DNA from: an uncultured Veillonella sp.
GTDB lineage: Bacteria > Bacillota > Negativicutes > Veillonellales > Veillonellaceae
NCBI GenBank assembly: GCA_900550175.1
Contig: URQX01000053.1
Span: 1 to 10,546 of the forward strand
Length of the DNA stretch: 10,546 nucleotides
Direction: 5' to 3'
In this document: positions 4,707 through 10,546 of the stretch, in pieces
Layout of the letters: every line of letters starts with the position of its first letter
Numbering within the stretch: the first letter of the stretch is position 1
Translations under genes and position numbers: made by a program
Notes under the pieces: model-generated
Told to the model about the DNA's origin: nothing
Seen by the model: only the letters and a program-made list of their open reading frames with translations
Databases searched by the model: none

Positions 4707-6434
4707 ATGATTTCAGGCGCAGCATATGTGGTGAAGGCCCTTCAAGAGGAGCAGGTAGATATACTATTCAACTATCCTGGGGCAGCAACCATTGATATCA
4801 TGGATGAATTATATAAACAAGATAAGGTAAAAGTAATTTTGCCACGTCATGAGCAAGCATTGGCTCATGCAGCAGATGGTTATGCTCGCAGTACAGGTAA
4901 AGTAGGGGTGTGCATGGTAACCTCTGGACCAGGTGCTACAAACCTTGTGACAGGTATTGCTACAGCATACGCTGATAGTGTTCCTCTTGTTTGTATTACA
5001 GGTCAAGTAGACTTGGGCCTCATGGGCAATGACGCATTCCAAGAGGTGGATACGGTTGGTATTGTACGCAATATCTGTAAATATGCTGTTACCGTTCGCG
5101 ATCGTAAAGAGCTAGGGCGTATTTTGAAAGAAGCCTTTTATATTGCCCGTACTGGTCGTCCTGGTCCTGTAGTGGTGGATGTTCCGAAAAATATTCAAAA
5201 GGCTATGGGCTCTGATGAGTATCCAACAGAAGTCAATATTCGTGGCTATAAACCAAATACAACAGTTCACGTAGGACAAGTAAAAAAAGCATGCTCTATT
5301 ATCAGCAAGGCTAAACGACCACTATTCTTATTAGGCGGTGGCGTTAGCATTAGTGGTGCTAACGACCTCATGATGAAGCTAGTAGAAAAAACAGGCATTC
5401 CTGCTGTAACTACATTGATGGGGAAAGGTGCTATCGATAGTCGACATCCTTTATATCTCGGCAATATTGGTATTCATGGTGGCTATGCACCGAATGTGGC
5501 CCTCACTGATTGTGATGTAATGATTTCTATTGGTACACGCTTTAACGATCGTATTACAGGCAAATTAAGTACCTTTGCACAAAATTGTAAGATTATCCAT
5601 ATTGATGTGGATGCAGCATCTATTTCTAAAAATATTAAGGTAGATATTCCAATCGTAGCAGATGCTAAATTAGCTATTGAAAAATTATTGGAATATATTG
5701 AACCTCATGATCTTGGTGAATGGCCTGCGCAATTACAACAACTTAAGGCTGAGCGCCCTGTTACACAAGCGGGTGAAGAGGGCTTAACACCTCAAATTGT
5801 TATTGATTATATTAATAACCACTATGCGCGACCTATTGTTGCTACTGATGTAGGACAAAATCAATTATGGACTACTCAGTTCCTCGAAATTAAAGGACAA
5901 CACCAAATGTTGACATCTGGTGGACTTGGTACGATGGGCTATGGGTTCCCAGCGGCGTTAGGGGCCCAAATTGGCAACCCTGATAAACGTGTATTTGCTA
6001 TCTGCGGTGATGGCGGCGTGCAAATGAATATCCAAGAGTTTGCCACAGCTATGCATTACCGTTTACCAGTAACTCTCATCATTTTGAATAATGGCTTCCT
6101 TGGTAACGTACGTCAATGGCAACAATTGTTCTACGACAAACGATATGCGTGTACAAATTTATTGATGGATGAAAGCTCCATTGTGACGCGTGATATGATC
6201 GATAATGATGAGTTTGAATATGTTCCAAACTTTGTACAATTGGCAGAAGCTTATGGTGCTAAAGCTATGCGTATCACGAAGGTAGAGGATGTCGAAAAAG
6301 GGTTCCAATTGGCAGATACTTTCAAAGATGGTCCTACATTACTTGAGTTTATCATTCCAACGGAGCTTAATGTATTGCCAATGGTACCAGCTGGCAAATC
6401 TTTAAGCGATATGTTATTAAAGGATAAAAAATAG
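4707..6434 (+). CDS. ilvB: Acetolactate synthase, large (catalytic) subunit
   Basis: This encodes a 575-residue enzyme, within the usual 560-590 range. It condenses two pyruvates to 2-acetolactate, or pyruvate with 2-oxobutyrate to 2-aceto-2-hydroxybutyrate: the first common step of valine, leucine and isoleucine synthesis. It uses thiamine diphosphate, Mg2+ and FAD. The N-terminal domain carries the catalytic Glu49 in PRHEQALAHAADGYAR, then VTSGPGATN. The middle FAD-binding domain follows (about 190-340). The C-terminal domain has the thiamine-diphosphate motif GDGG (434-437, Asp435) ending in NN (461-462). I chose the ATG at 4707 because TAAGGAGG (4694-4701) lies five bases upstream. The open frame runs back to 4512, but that part overlaps the oppositely transcribed glutaredoxin-like gene and has no RBS. 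ilvH follows eight bases later, which marks this as the biosynthetic enzyme rather than catabolic AlsS. Confidence 0.97.
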   Translation: MISGAAYVVKALQEEQVDILFNYPGAATIDIMDELYKQDKVKVILPRHEQALAHAADGYARSTGKVGVCMVTSGPGATNLVTGIATAYADSVPLVCITGQVDLGLMGNDAFQEVDTVGIVRNICKYAVTVRDRKELGRILKEAFYIARTGRPGPVVVDVPKNIQKAMGSDEYPTEVNIRGYKPNTTVHVGQVKKACSIISKAKRPLFLLGGGVSISGANDLMMKLVEKTGIPAVTTLMGKGAIDSRHPLYLGNIGIHGGYAPNVALTDCDVMISIGTRFNDRITGKLSTFAQNCKIIHIDVDAASISKNIKVDIPIVADAKLAIEKLLEYIEPHDLGEWPAQLQQLKAERPVTQAGEEGLTPQIVIDYINNHYARPIVATDVGQNQLWTTQFLEIKGQHQMLTSGGLGTMGYGFPAALGAQIGNPDKRVFAICGDGGVQMNIQEFATAMHYRLPVTLIILNNGFLGNVRQWQQLFYDKRYACTNLLMDESSIVTRDMIDNDEFEYVPNFVQLAEAYGAKAMRITKVEDVEKGFQLADTFKDGPTLLEFIIPTELNVLPMVPAGKSLSDMLLKDKK

Positions 6435-6442
6435 GAGGGGCT

Positions 6443-6955
6443 ATGGAATTACATATGAAAAAACGCTGTATTTCAGCGTATGTAGAGAACCAAATCGGCG
6501 TATTGGCTAAAATTTCAGGCCTCTTCGCAGGTAAAAATTATAACCTTGATACATTGACTGTAGGGGAGACAGAAGATCATACCATGTCTCGTATGACTAT
6601 TGAGCTCACATGTGATGATTTGACATACGAACAAATCATTAAACAGCTTAATCGCAGTGTAGAGGTGATTAAGGTTATCGACTTTACGGATATGCCGATT
6701 ACAAAAAAAGAGCTACTGTTTATTAAGGTTAACAGTTGCAAAGAAGCAGATAAACAAGAAATCTTCCGCATTGCTCAAACCTTTGACTTGTTGGTAGTCG
6801 ATTATAACCGCAAATCCGTTCTCGTACAATGTGTAAAAACAGTATCTAAAAATAACGACATGATTGCTCTATTTAAAGATATGTTCGTTAATCGCATTGA
6901 AGTTGTACGCGGTGGTAGCGTTGCTATCGAAGCACTATCTACACCTGATAGATAA
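6443..6955 (+). CDS. ilvH: Acetolactate synthase, small (regulatory) subunit
   Basis: This 170-residue protein is the regulatory partner of the catalytic subunit encoded just upstream. It has an N-terminal ACT domain (about residues 8-80): ISAYVENQIGVLAKISGLF, with the Asn16-x-x-Gly19-Val20-Leu21 turn that typically holds valine for feedback inhibition, then NLDTLTVGETED. The C-terminal ALS small-subunit domain begins near residue 84 with KKELLFIKV. It runs through an FDLLVVDYN strand to a terminal helix, somewhat diverged from enterobacterial IlvH. AGGAGG (6433-6438) overlaps the ilvB stop codon, giving translational coupling. An internal ATG at 6455 is too far from the RBS. The gene symbol ilvN is also used for this subunit. 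Confidence 0.96.
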   Translation: MELHMKKRCISAYVENQIGVLAKISGLFAGKNYNLDTLTVGETEDHTMSRMTIELTCDDLTYEQIIKQLNRSVEVIKVIDFTDMPITKKELLFIKVNSCKEADKQEIFRIAQTFDLLVVDYNRKSVLVQCVKTVSKNNDMIALFKDMFVNRIEVVRGGSVAIEALSTPDR

Positions 6956-7038
6956 GTCTTAACTTAATTATTCTAAATCTATTTCTGGAGGATAATGATC
7001 TAAAACTGGTAGTGATTTAGAATGGGTACAACTGAATA

Positions 7039-7047
7039 TGATATAAT
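7039..7047 (+). promoter_or_regulatory. Extended -10 promoter upstream of the carbonic anhydrase gene
   Basis: TGATATAAT at 7039-7047 is a perfect extended -10 (TGn followed by TATAAT). The -35 region is poor, which is tolerated by extended -10 promoters. Transcription would begin near 7054, about 20 bases before an intrinsic terminator. An inverted repeat, TCTAAA (6999-7004) and TTTAGA (7016-7021), lies just upstream and could bind a regulator. Confidence 0.55.
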
Positions 7048-7073
7048 ATTTATATCGACCATTATTGATATAG

Positions 7074-7102
7074 AGACCTTGGTTGTATGCCAAGGTCTTT
7101 TT
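7074..7102 (+). terminator. Intrinsic terminator inside the carbonic anhydrase leader
   Basis: AGACCTTGG (7074-7082) and CCAAGGTCT (7090-7098) form a nine-pair stem around TTGTATG, and TTTTT follows at 7098-7102. It is the first terminator after ilvBH. It lies only four bases before the AGGAGG of the carbonic anhydrase gene, so any promoter for that gene must lie upstream of it. A weaker hairpin, TATATC (7051-7056) with GATATA (7067-7072), sits just before it. Confidence 0.88.
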
Positions 7103-7116
7103 ATATAGGAGGTACT

Positions 7117-7704
7117 ATGAGTTTATTAGATGATATTTTAGCCCATAATAGAGAATATGTAGAAGATCAAAATACAGGTTATGTAGAAACAGATACTAAA
7201 TGCAGTAAGATGCCAAGCCGTGAAATGGCCATTGTGACATGTATGGATACACGTCTTGTCAATTTCTTAGAAGACTCCATGGATATTGGCCGTGGTGAAG
7301 CGAAAATCGTAAAGACTGCAGGTAACTGTATTACAGGTCCTTTTGATGGCGTTGTACGTAGTTTACTTGTTTGTATTTATGAGCTAGGCGTTAACGAAAT
7401 CTTTATCATTGGTCATCACGAATGTGGTATGGCAAAAACTACGGCAAAAGATCTAACAGAAAAAATGTTGGCTCGTGGTATTGCACCAGAAGCGATTCAT
7501 ATGGTCCGTAAAGAAATGGAACGCTGGGCAGATGGATTTACACACCCTGCTGAAAATGTAGAAGACACTGTAGACGAATTGCGTATGAATCCTTTGATTC
7601 CGAAAGACGTACCTATTCACGGTCTTATCTTCCATCCTAGAACAGGTGAAATCGAAGTCATCGTTAATGGCTATACACAAATGAAGCAATATTACGAAAA
7701 ATAA
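7117..7704 (+). CDS. Beta-class carbonic anhydrase
   Basis: This encodes a 195-residue zinc enzyme that interconverts CO2 and bicarbonate in the cytoplasm. The zinc ligands are all visible: Cys42 in TCMDTR, and His100 and Cys103 in GHHECGM. The Asp44-Arg46 pair beside the first ligand is the conserved catalytic dyad. KTAGNCITG (66-74) and the Arg81 region complete the active-site wall. The length fits the small prokaryotic beta-CA group (170-220 residues). AGGAGG at 7107-7112 sets the ATG at 7117. The in-frame ATG at 7087 lies inside the terminator hairpin upstream and has no RBS. Bicarbonate supplied by this enzyme could feed carboxylations in central metabolism, which is inference from family knowledge. 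It may be expressed by read-through from ilvBH or from the extended -10 promoter at 7039. Confidence 0.94.
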   Translation: MSLLDDILAHNREYVEDQNTGYVETDTKCSKMPSREMAIVTCMDTRLVNFLEDSMDIGRGEAKIVKTAGNCITGPFDGVVRSLLVCIYELGVNEIFIIGHHECGMAKTTAKDLTEKMLARGIAPEAIHMVRKEMERWADGFTHPAENVEDTVDELRMNPLIPKDVPIHGLIFHPRTGEIEVIVNGYTQMKQYYEK

Positions 7705-7743
7705 TGGATAAATCTTGTTTAATTTAAAGTTAAGTGTAAGTTT

Positions 7744-7749
7744 TATAAT
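7744..7749 (+). promoter_or_regulatory. Possible -10 element before the phosphoesterase gene
   Basis: TATAAT at 7744-7749 lies 50 bases before the phosphoesterase start. No matching -35 is seen at normal spacing (TTGTTT at 7715-7720 is 23 bases away). The 94-base gap after the carbonic anhydrase gene has no terminator, so read-through from it is also possible. Confidence 0.35.
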
Positions 7750-7798
7750 GTGTTCATATTAAATATTAGTCAAACAGTTTAGTTAATAAAGGAATTAT

Positions 7799-9121
7799 AT
7801 GAACAAAAAAAGATTAATTATATCCTTACTGGCTATTATTACCGTGGTTGGTGCTACTGTAGGTAGCTATGTATATAGGGATACTATATACAGTCGAATT
7901 GCACGGACTGCGGCTGTGGTGAGTGGCCAAGAGATAAAGCCGCTCCTTGATTCCGAAAGCCGTTACATTCGACAAATTGTAGCTCAAGATAATAGCACGA
8001 GCCGTACTATTATGTGGCAATCAGATAGCAGCGAATCTGATGCGGTAATAGAGTATCGTCTAGCAGGTTCTAAAAATACTCAATCGATAGGGGCAACGGA
8101 TAAAGTTTTTACTGATGACGGTAGTACTACCTATATTCATGAGGCCACGCTGACTGGGTTAACACCTAAAACAAAGTATGAGTATCGTGTTGGGTATGGT
8201 AGTGATCGCCGTAGTGATTGGTACTCCCTGGAAACGGCTGGTGCTAGTGTCTATGATGTGCTCATATATCCAGACTCTCAGTCGGGGGATTACTCTCAGT
8301 GGGAACAGATTGTAAAGGATTCAGCACATCGTACTCCTAAGGCAGCACTATATATTGGTATGGGCGATCTTGTAGATAATGGGGAGCAAGCTTATCAATG
8401 GCGTACGTGGCTCAATTCTATACAACCATTGAGTACTCGTGTACCGTTAGCACCTATGATGGGGAACCATGAAATGTATACATTAGATTGGAAAATGCGC
8501 GAGCCTTATGCGTATTTGAATTACTTCGCAGTACCGCCTAATGGGAATGAAATTTTTAATCGTCGTTATTATTCCTATGACTTCGGTGATGCTCATTATG
8601 TTGTATTAGATACGCAACTTTATGAAAGCAATCATGACGACAATCATGATACGCATCATCCTGATTTATATGACGTACAGATTCAATGGTTACGCCAAGA
8701 TTTAGCAGCAAATACTAAAAAGTGGACCGTAGTTCTCATGCATCGGGATCCATTCCAATATGCCTTTGACCGCCCTGGTGCAAGTCGTGCAGCAGGCTTT
8801 GATGAAGAGGGTGTGTTATTTATGCCTATCTTTGATGAGTTTAATGTGGATTTAGTGTTGTCAGCTCATTTACACTCCTATCGCAATAGAGGTCATGTGC
8901 GCAACTTCGAGCGTGATGCTTCGGGGCCATTATATATCCTAACCGGTATAGCCGGGGATGCTCGCCGCCCTAAATGGAAAGATCATCCTTTAGATATATA
9001 CGTGGCACCAGACCGAGAAAAAAATAACTATATGACGATGACTGTTACACCGAATAAATTAATAGTAAAAGCTTTCTTACCAGACGGTACACAGCTTGAT
9101 GAGTCGGTTATAGAGAAATAG
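7799..9121 (+). CDS. Membrane-anchored metallophosphoesterase with a purple-acid-phosphatase-like N-terminal domain
   Basis: This 440-residue protein probably acts outside the cytoplasmic membrane. Residues 6-26 form an N-terminal anchor or signal after a Lys/Arg-rich start. Residues about 55-147 are a fibronectin-III-like domain, as at the front of purple acid phosphatases (RTIMWQSD... to the HEATLTGLTPKTKYEYRVG motif). The catalytic domain shows the metallophosphoesterase set in order: Asp159-x-Gln161, GDLVDNG (Asp190, Asp193), GNHE (Asn223, His224), MHRDPF (His315) and SAHLHSY (His357, His359). A His/Asp-rich insert, HDDNHDTHH, lies at 279-287. At the position where purple acid phosphatases carry the metal-binding Tyr (GDxxY) this protein has Asp193, so a purple iron-tyrosinate centre is not expected. 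The substrate is unknown; phosphomonoesters or diesters are both possible. AAAGGA (7788-7793) supports the start. A dedicated terminator follows. Confidence 0.88.
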   Translation: MNKKRLIISLLAIITVVGATVGSYVYRDTIYSRIARTAAVVSGQEIKPLLDSESRYIRQIVAQDNSTSRTIMWQSDSSESDAVIEYRLAGSKNTQSIGATDKVFTDDGSTTYIHEATLTGLTPKTKYEYRVGYGSDRRSDWYSLETAGASVYDVLIYPDSQSGDYSQWEQIVKDSAHRTPKAALYIGMGDLVDNGEQAYQWRTWLNSIQPLSTRVPLAPMMGNHEMYTLDWKMREPYAYLNYFAVPPNGNEIFNRRYYSYDFGDAHYVVLDTQLYESNHDDNHDTHHPDLYDVQIQWLRQDLAANTKKWTVVLMHRDPFQYAFDRPGASRAAGFDEEGVLFMPIFDEFNVDLVLSAHLHSYRNRGHVRNFERDASGPLYILTGIAGDARRPKWKDHPLDIYVAPDREKNNYMTMTVTPNKLIVKAFLPDGTQLDESVIEK

Positions 9122-9150
9122 AAGCACAAGAATATAAGAATATATAAGCA

Positions 9151-9181
9151 AAAGACACCTTCCTTGGAAGGTGTCTTTTTT
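9151..9181 (+). terminator. Intrinsic terminator after the phosphoesterase
   Basis: AAAGACACCTTCC (9151-9163) and GGAAGGTGTCTTT (9166-9178) form a long perfect stem with a tiny loop (effectively CTTG), ending in a T-run at 9176-9181. It begins 29 bases after the stop codon. Confidence 0.94.
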
Positions 9182-9337
9182 GTGTGTTTATACAAATTAT
9201 TTTTTGAAATGTATCGATTAAATAGGTCAATATATAAAAGATAATTATATATTTATTAGGTATTTTATATGCTAAATTAAGTTCATGTAAATTATAGTTT
9301 TAAGGACTATGATAAAAATTAATCTATAGTATAACAA
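9182..9337. other. AT-rich gap with no gene
   Basis: Together with the following operator region this forms a gene-free stretch of about 340 bases. It is extremely AT-rich. I see one small inverted repeat, ATAGT/ACTAT near 9294-9310, and no coding region with an RBS. An open frame on the minus strand (9272-9475) is low-complexity Tyr/Leu/Ile sequence and is not a gene. It may act as an upstream AT-rich element for the promoter at 9366. Confidence 0.5.
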
Positions 9338-9453
9338 ATAAAAATACAGAAGTTTTGTATAAAACTTGAATAATACGGGTGATAGTATTATAATACGTAC
9401 ATGAGTTATAAAAATACACAGAATATGTATAAAATATGCATACAGTGTATAAA
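9338..9453 (+). promoter_or_regulatory. Repeated ATACA/TGTAT operators flanking the M20 hydrolase promoter
   Basis: Two copies of the pattern ATAAAAATACA-N7-TGTATAAAA lie at 9338-9364 and 9408-9434, exactly 70 bp apart and matching at 22 of 27 bases. A third, compressed site, ATACA-G-TGTAT, is at 9440-9450. The first copy ends one base before the -35. The other two lie between the start site and the RBS. This is the arrangement expected of a repressor that binds both sides of a promoter. The half-sites resemble arginine-repressor (ArgR) boxes of Firmicutes, which is inference only. Confidence 0.65.
9366..9394 (+). promoter_or_regulatory. Sigma-A-type promoter of the M20 hydrolase gene
   Basis: TTGAAT (9366-9371) and TATAAT (9389-9394) are separated by 17 bases, close to the consensus. 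Transcription would start near 9401, giving a leader of about 65 bases that contains two of the three operator-like sites. This is the best promoter in the window. Confidence 0.75.
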
Positions 9454-9465
9454 GGAGATAGAGTA

Positions 9466-10546
9466 ATGAGCACATTACAAGATTTGATTAAGAAATATGC
9501 CGCACAATATAAAGAACAAGTTGTAGCATGGCGTAGACATATTCATAGTCATCCAGAATTATCTGGTGAAGAAAAAAATACATCCTTATTTATTCAAAAG
9601 GTTCTTGGTGAACTAGGTATTTCTTTTGTAAATGATGTTTCTGATTATGCCGTTATCGGTAAAATTGAAGGGGCTCAACCGGGACCAGTCATTGCATTGC
9701 GTGCAGATATAGATGCCTTACCCATACATGAAACTACTGGACTGCCATTTGCATCAGAAAATGACGGTGTTATGCATGCCTGTGGTCATGATAGCCATAT
9801 AGCAATTTTGCTTGGTGCCGCAGCTATTTTACAGTCTATTAAAGATCAATTATATGGCACCGTAAAGCTTGTATTCCAACCTTCTGAAGAGGAAGCATTA
9901 TTCCCAGGCGCACAAGGTATTGTAGATAGCGGTATTCTTGATGATGTAGATGAAATATATGGTCTCCATGTATGGCCTCAACTTCCAGTTGGTACTGTAG
10001 GCCTAAAAAAAGGTAATTTGATGGCTGCATCAGATCATTTCCTCGTGCATATTAAAGGGAAATCGACTCATGGTGCGGAGCCTCATAATGGGGTGGATGC
10101 CATCGTAGCCGCTGCTAACTGGATTGTAAATGTTGAATCCATGGTAGCTCGTGAAACGAACCCAATGGAAAATCTCGTGTGTACCATCGGTGTGATTAAT
10201 GGTGGTGACCGATATAATGTAGGCTGTGGCGATGTATATCTCGAAGGTACATGCCGTACCTATGCACCTGAAAAACGGGATTATATTGAGCGCCGCTTAG
10301 GTGAAAGTTTACAAGCTCTCGACATGTTATTAAAAACAAAGAGTACCTTAGATTATAAACGTGGTCATGGTGCTACCATCAACAATCCAGACGCTATCGA
10401 TTATGCCACATCTATTGTAGAGAAATATCTTGGGCAAGAGGCTGTGGTTCATCCTGAATTCCCGTCCATGGCTGCAGAAGATTTTTCCGCATATCTTCAT
10501 AAAATAAAAGGTGCTTTCCTTTGGTTAGGTACTGGATTTGAAGGTA
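9466..10546 (+). CDS. M20-family amidohydrolase (N-acyl-amino acid / hippurate hydrolase type), cut by the window end
   Basis: The first 360 residues are present; family members are usually about 390-400 long, so some 30-40 are missing at the C-terminus. It is a cytosolic metal-dependent amidohydrolase of peptidase family M20, subfamily D, which removes acyl groups from N-acyl amino acids. Visible motifs are RRHIHSHPELSGEE (24-36), the metal-binding RADIDALPI (79-87), MHACGHDSH (103-111, ligands Cys106 and His108), PSEEE (139-143, the catalytic and ligand glutamates) and GLHVWP (His168). The dimerisation 'lid' domain follows from about residue 183, starting near SDHFLVHIKGKSTHGAEPH. The C-terminal ligand region AAEDFSAY is also present. 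AAGGAG (9452-9457) lies eight bases before the ATG. A regulated promoter with repeated operators precedes it. The exact substrate, whether N-acetyl amino acids, acetyl-diaminopimelate or hippurate-like, cannot be told from sequence alone. Confidence 0.94.
   Translation, partial: MSTLQDLIKKYAAQYKEQVVAWRRHIHSHPELSGEEKNTSLFIQKVLGELGISFVNDVSDYAVIGKIEGAQPGPVIALRADIDALPIHETTGLPFASENDGVMHACGHDSHIAILLGAAAILQSIKDQLYGTVKLVFQPSEEEALFPGAQGIVDSGILDDVDEIYGLHVWPQLPVGTVGLKKGNLMAASDHFLVHIKGKSTHGAEPHNGVDAIVAAANWIVNVESMVARETNPMENLVCTIGVINGGDRYNVGCGDVYLEGTCRTYAPEKRDYIERRLGESLQALDMLLKTKSTLDYKRGHGATINNPDAIDYATSIVEKYLGQEAVVHPEFPSMAAEDFSAYLHKIKGAFLWLGTGFEG

Noticed and set aside
7087..7116. Earlier ATG for the carbonic anhydrase (ten extra residues)
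   Set aside because: This ATG lies in the loop of the terminator hairpin and lacks an RBS. AGGAGG at 7107 fits only the ATG at 7117.
9338..9453. CRISPR-like array
   Set aside because: There are only two full repeat copies with a promoter between them and no uniform spacers; operators explain the pattern better.
9272..9475. Minus-strand open frame of 67 codons
   Set aside because: It is low-complexity AT-rich sequence rich in Tyr, Leu and Ile, runs through the M20 promoter and operators, and has no RBS.

Overview
The window looks like chromosomal DNA from a Negativicutes bacterium, most likely Veillonella. This rests on the low GC content, strong AGGAGG-type ribosome binding sites, paired ilvB/ilvH genes and the style of the proteins. 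The genus is inferred from general resemblance, not from a search. Most of the window is ordinary housekeeping and small accessory genes. I see no CRISPR array, insertion sequence, phage gene, toxin-antitoxin pair or obvious defence system.

Layout. Bases 1-67 hold the 3' end of a tRNA gene and a strong terminator. Bases 68-2755 are an AT-rich block of small envelope genes: a lipoprotein (+), a membrane-anchored protein with a possible PH-like domain (-), an unknown membrane protein (+) that appears to start at a rare ATT codon, and a LemA-family protein (+). Bases 2756-4202 hold a long structured leader, a SAM-dependent methyltransferase and a cysteine-rich YgbA-family protein in a tight operon. 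A small CPYC glutaredoxin-like gene (-) converges on this operon through a shared bidirectional terminator. Bases 4514-6955 hold a large inverted repeat followed by ilvB-ilvH, the two subunits of acetolactate synthase. Bases 6956-7704 hold a promoter, an intrinsic terminator and a beta-carbonic anhydrase gene; the terminator lies inside the leader of that gene. Bases 7799-9181 hold a membrane-anchored metallophosphoesterase with a purple-acid-phosphatase-like N-terminal domain and its own terminator. From 9338 there is a near-consensus promoter flanked by repeated ATACA/TGTAT operators, then an M20 amidohydrolase gene cut off by the window end.

How the genes relate. IlvB and IlvH form one enzyme at the head of branched-chain amino acid synthesis. 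The carbonic anhydrase interconverts CO2 and bicarbonate and may ride partly on ilvBH read-through. The methyltransferase and YgbA-family protein are co-transcribed, and the family's link to nitrosative stress suggests a stress role. The M20 hydrolase looks repressor-controlled, possibly by an arginine-type regulator.

The points most worth a second look are the ATT start at 1252, the operator array around the M20 promoter, the terminator in the carbonic anhydrase leader, the methyltransferase-YgbA pair with its structured leader, and the dyad before ilvB.
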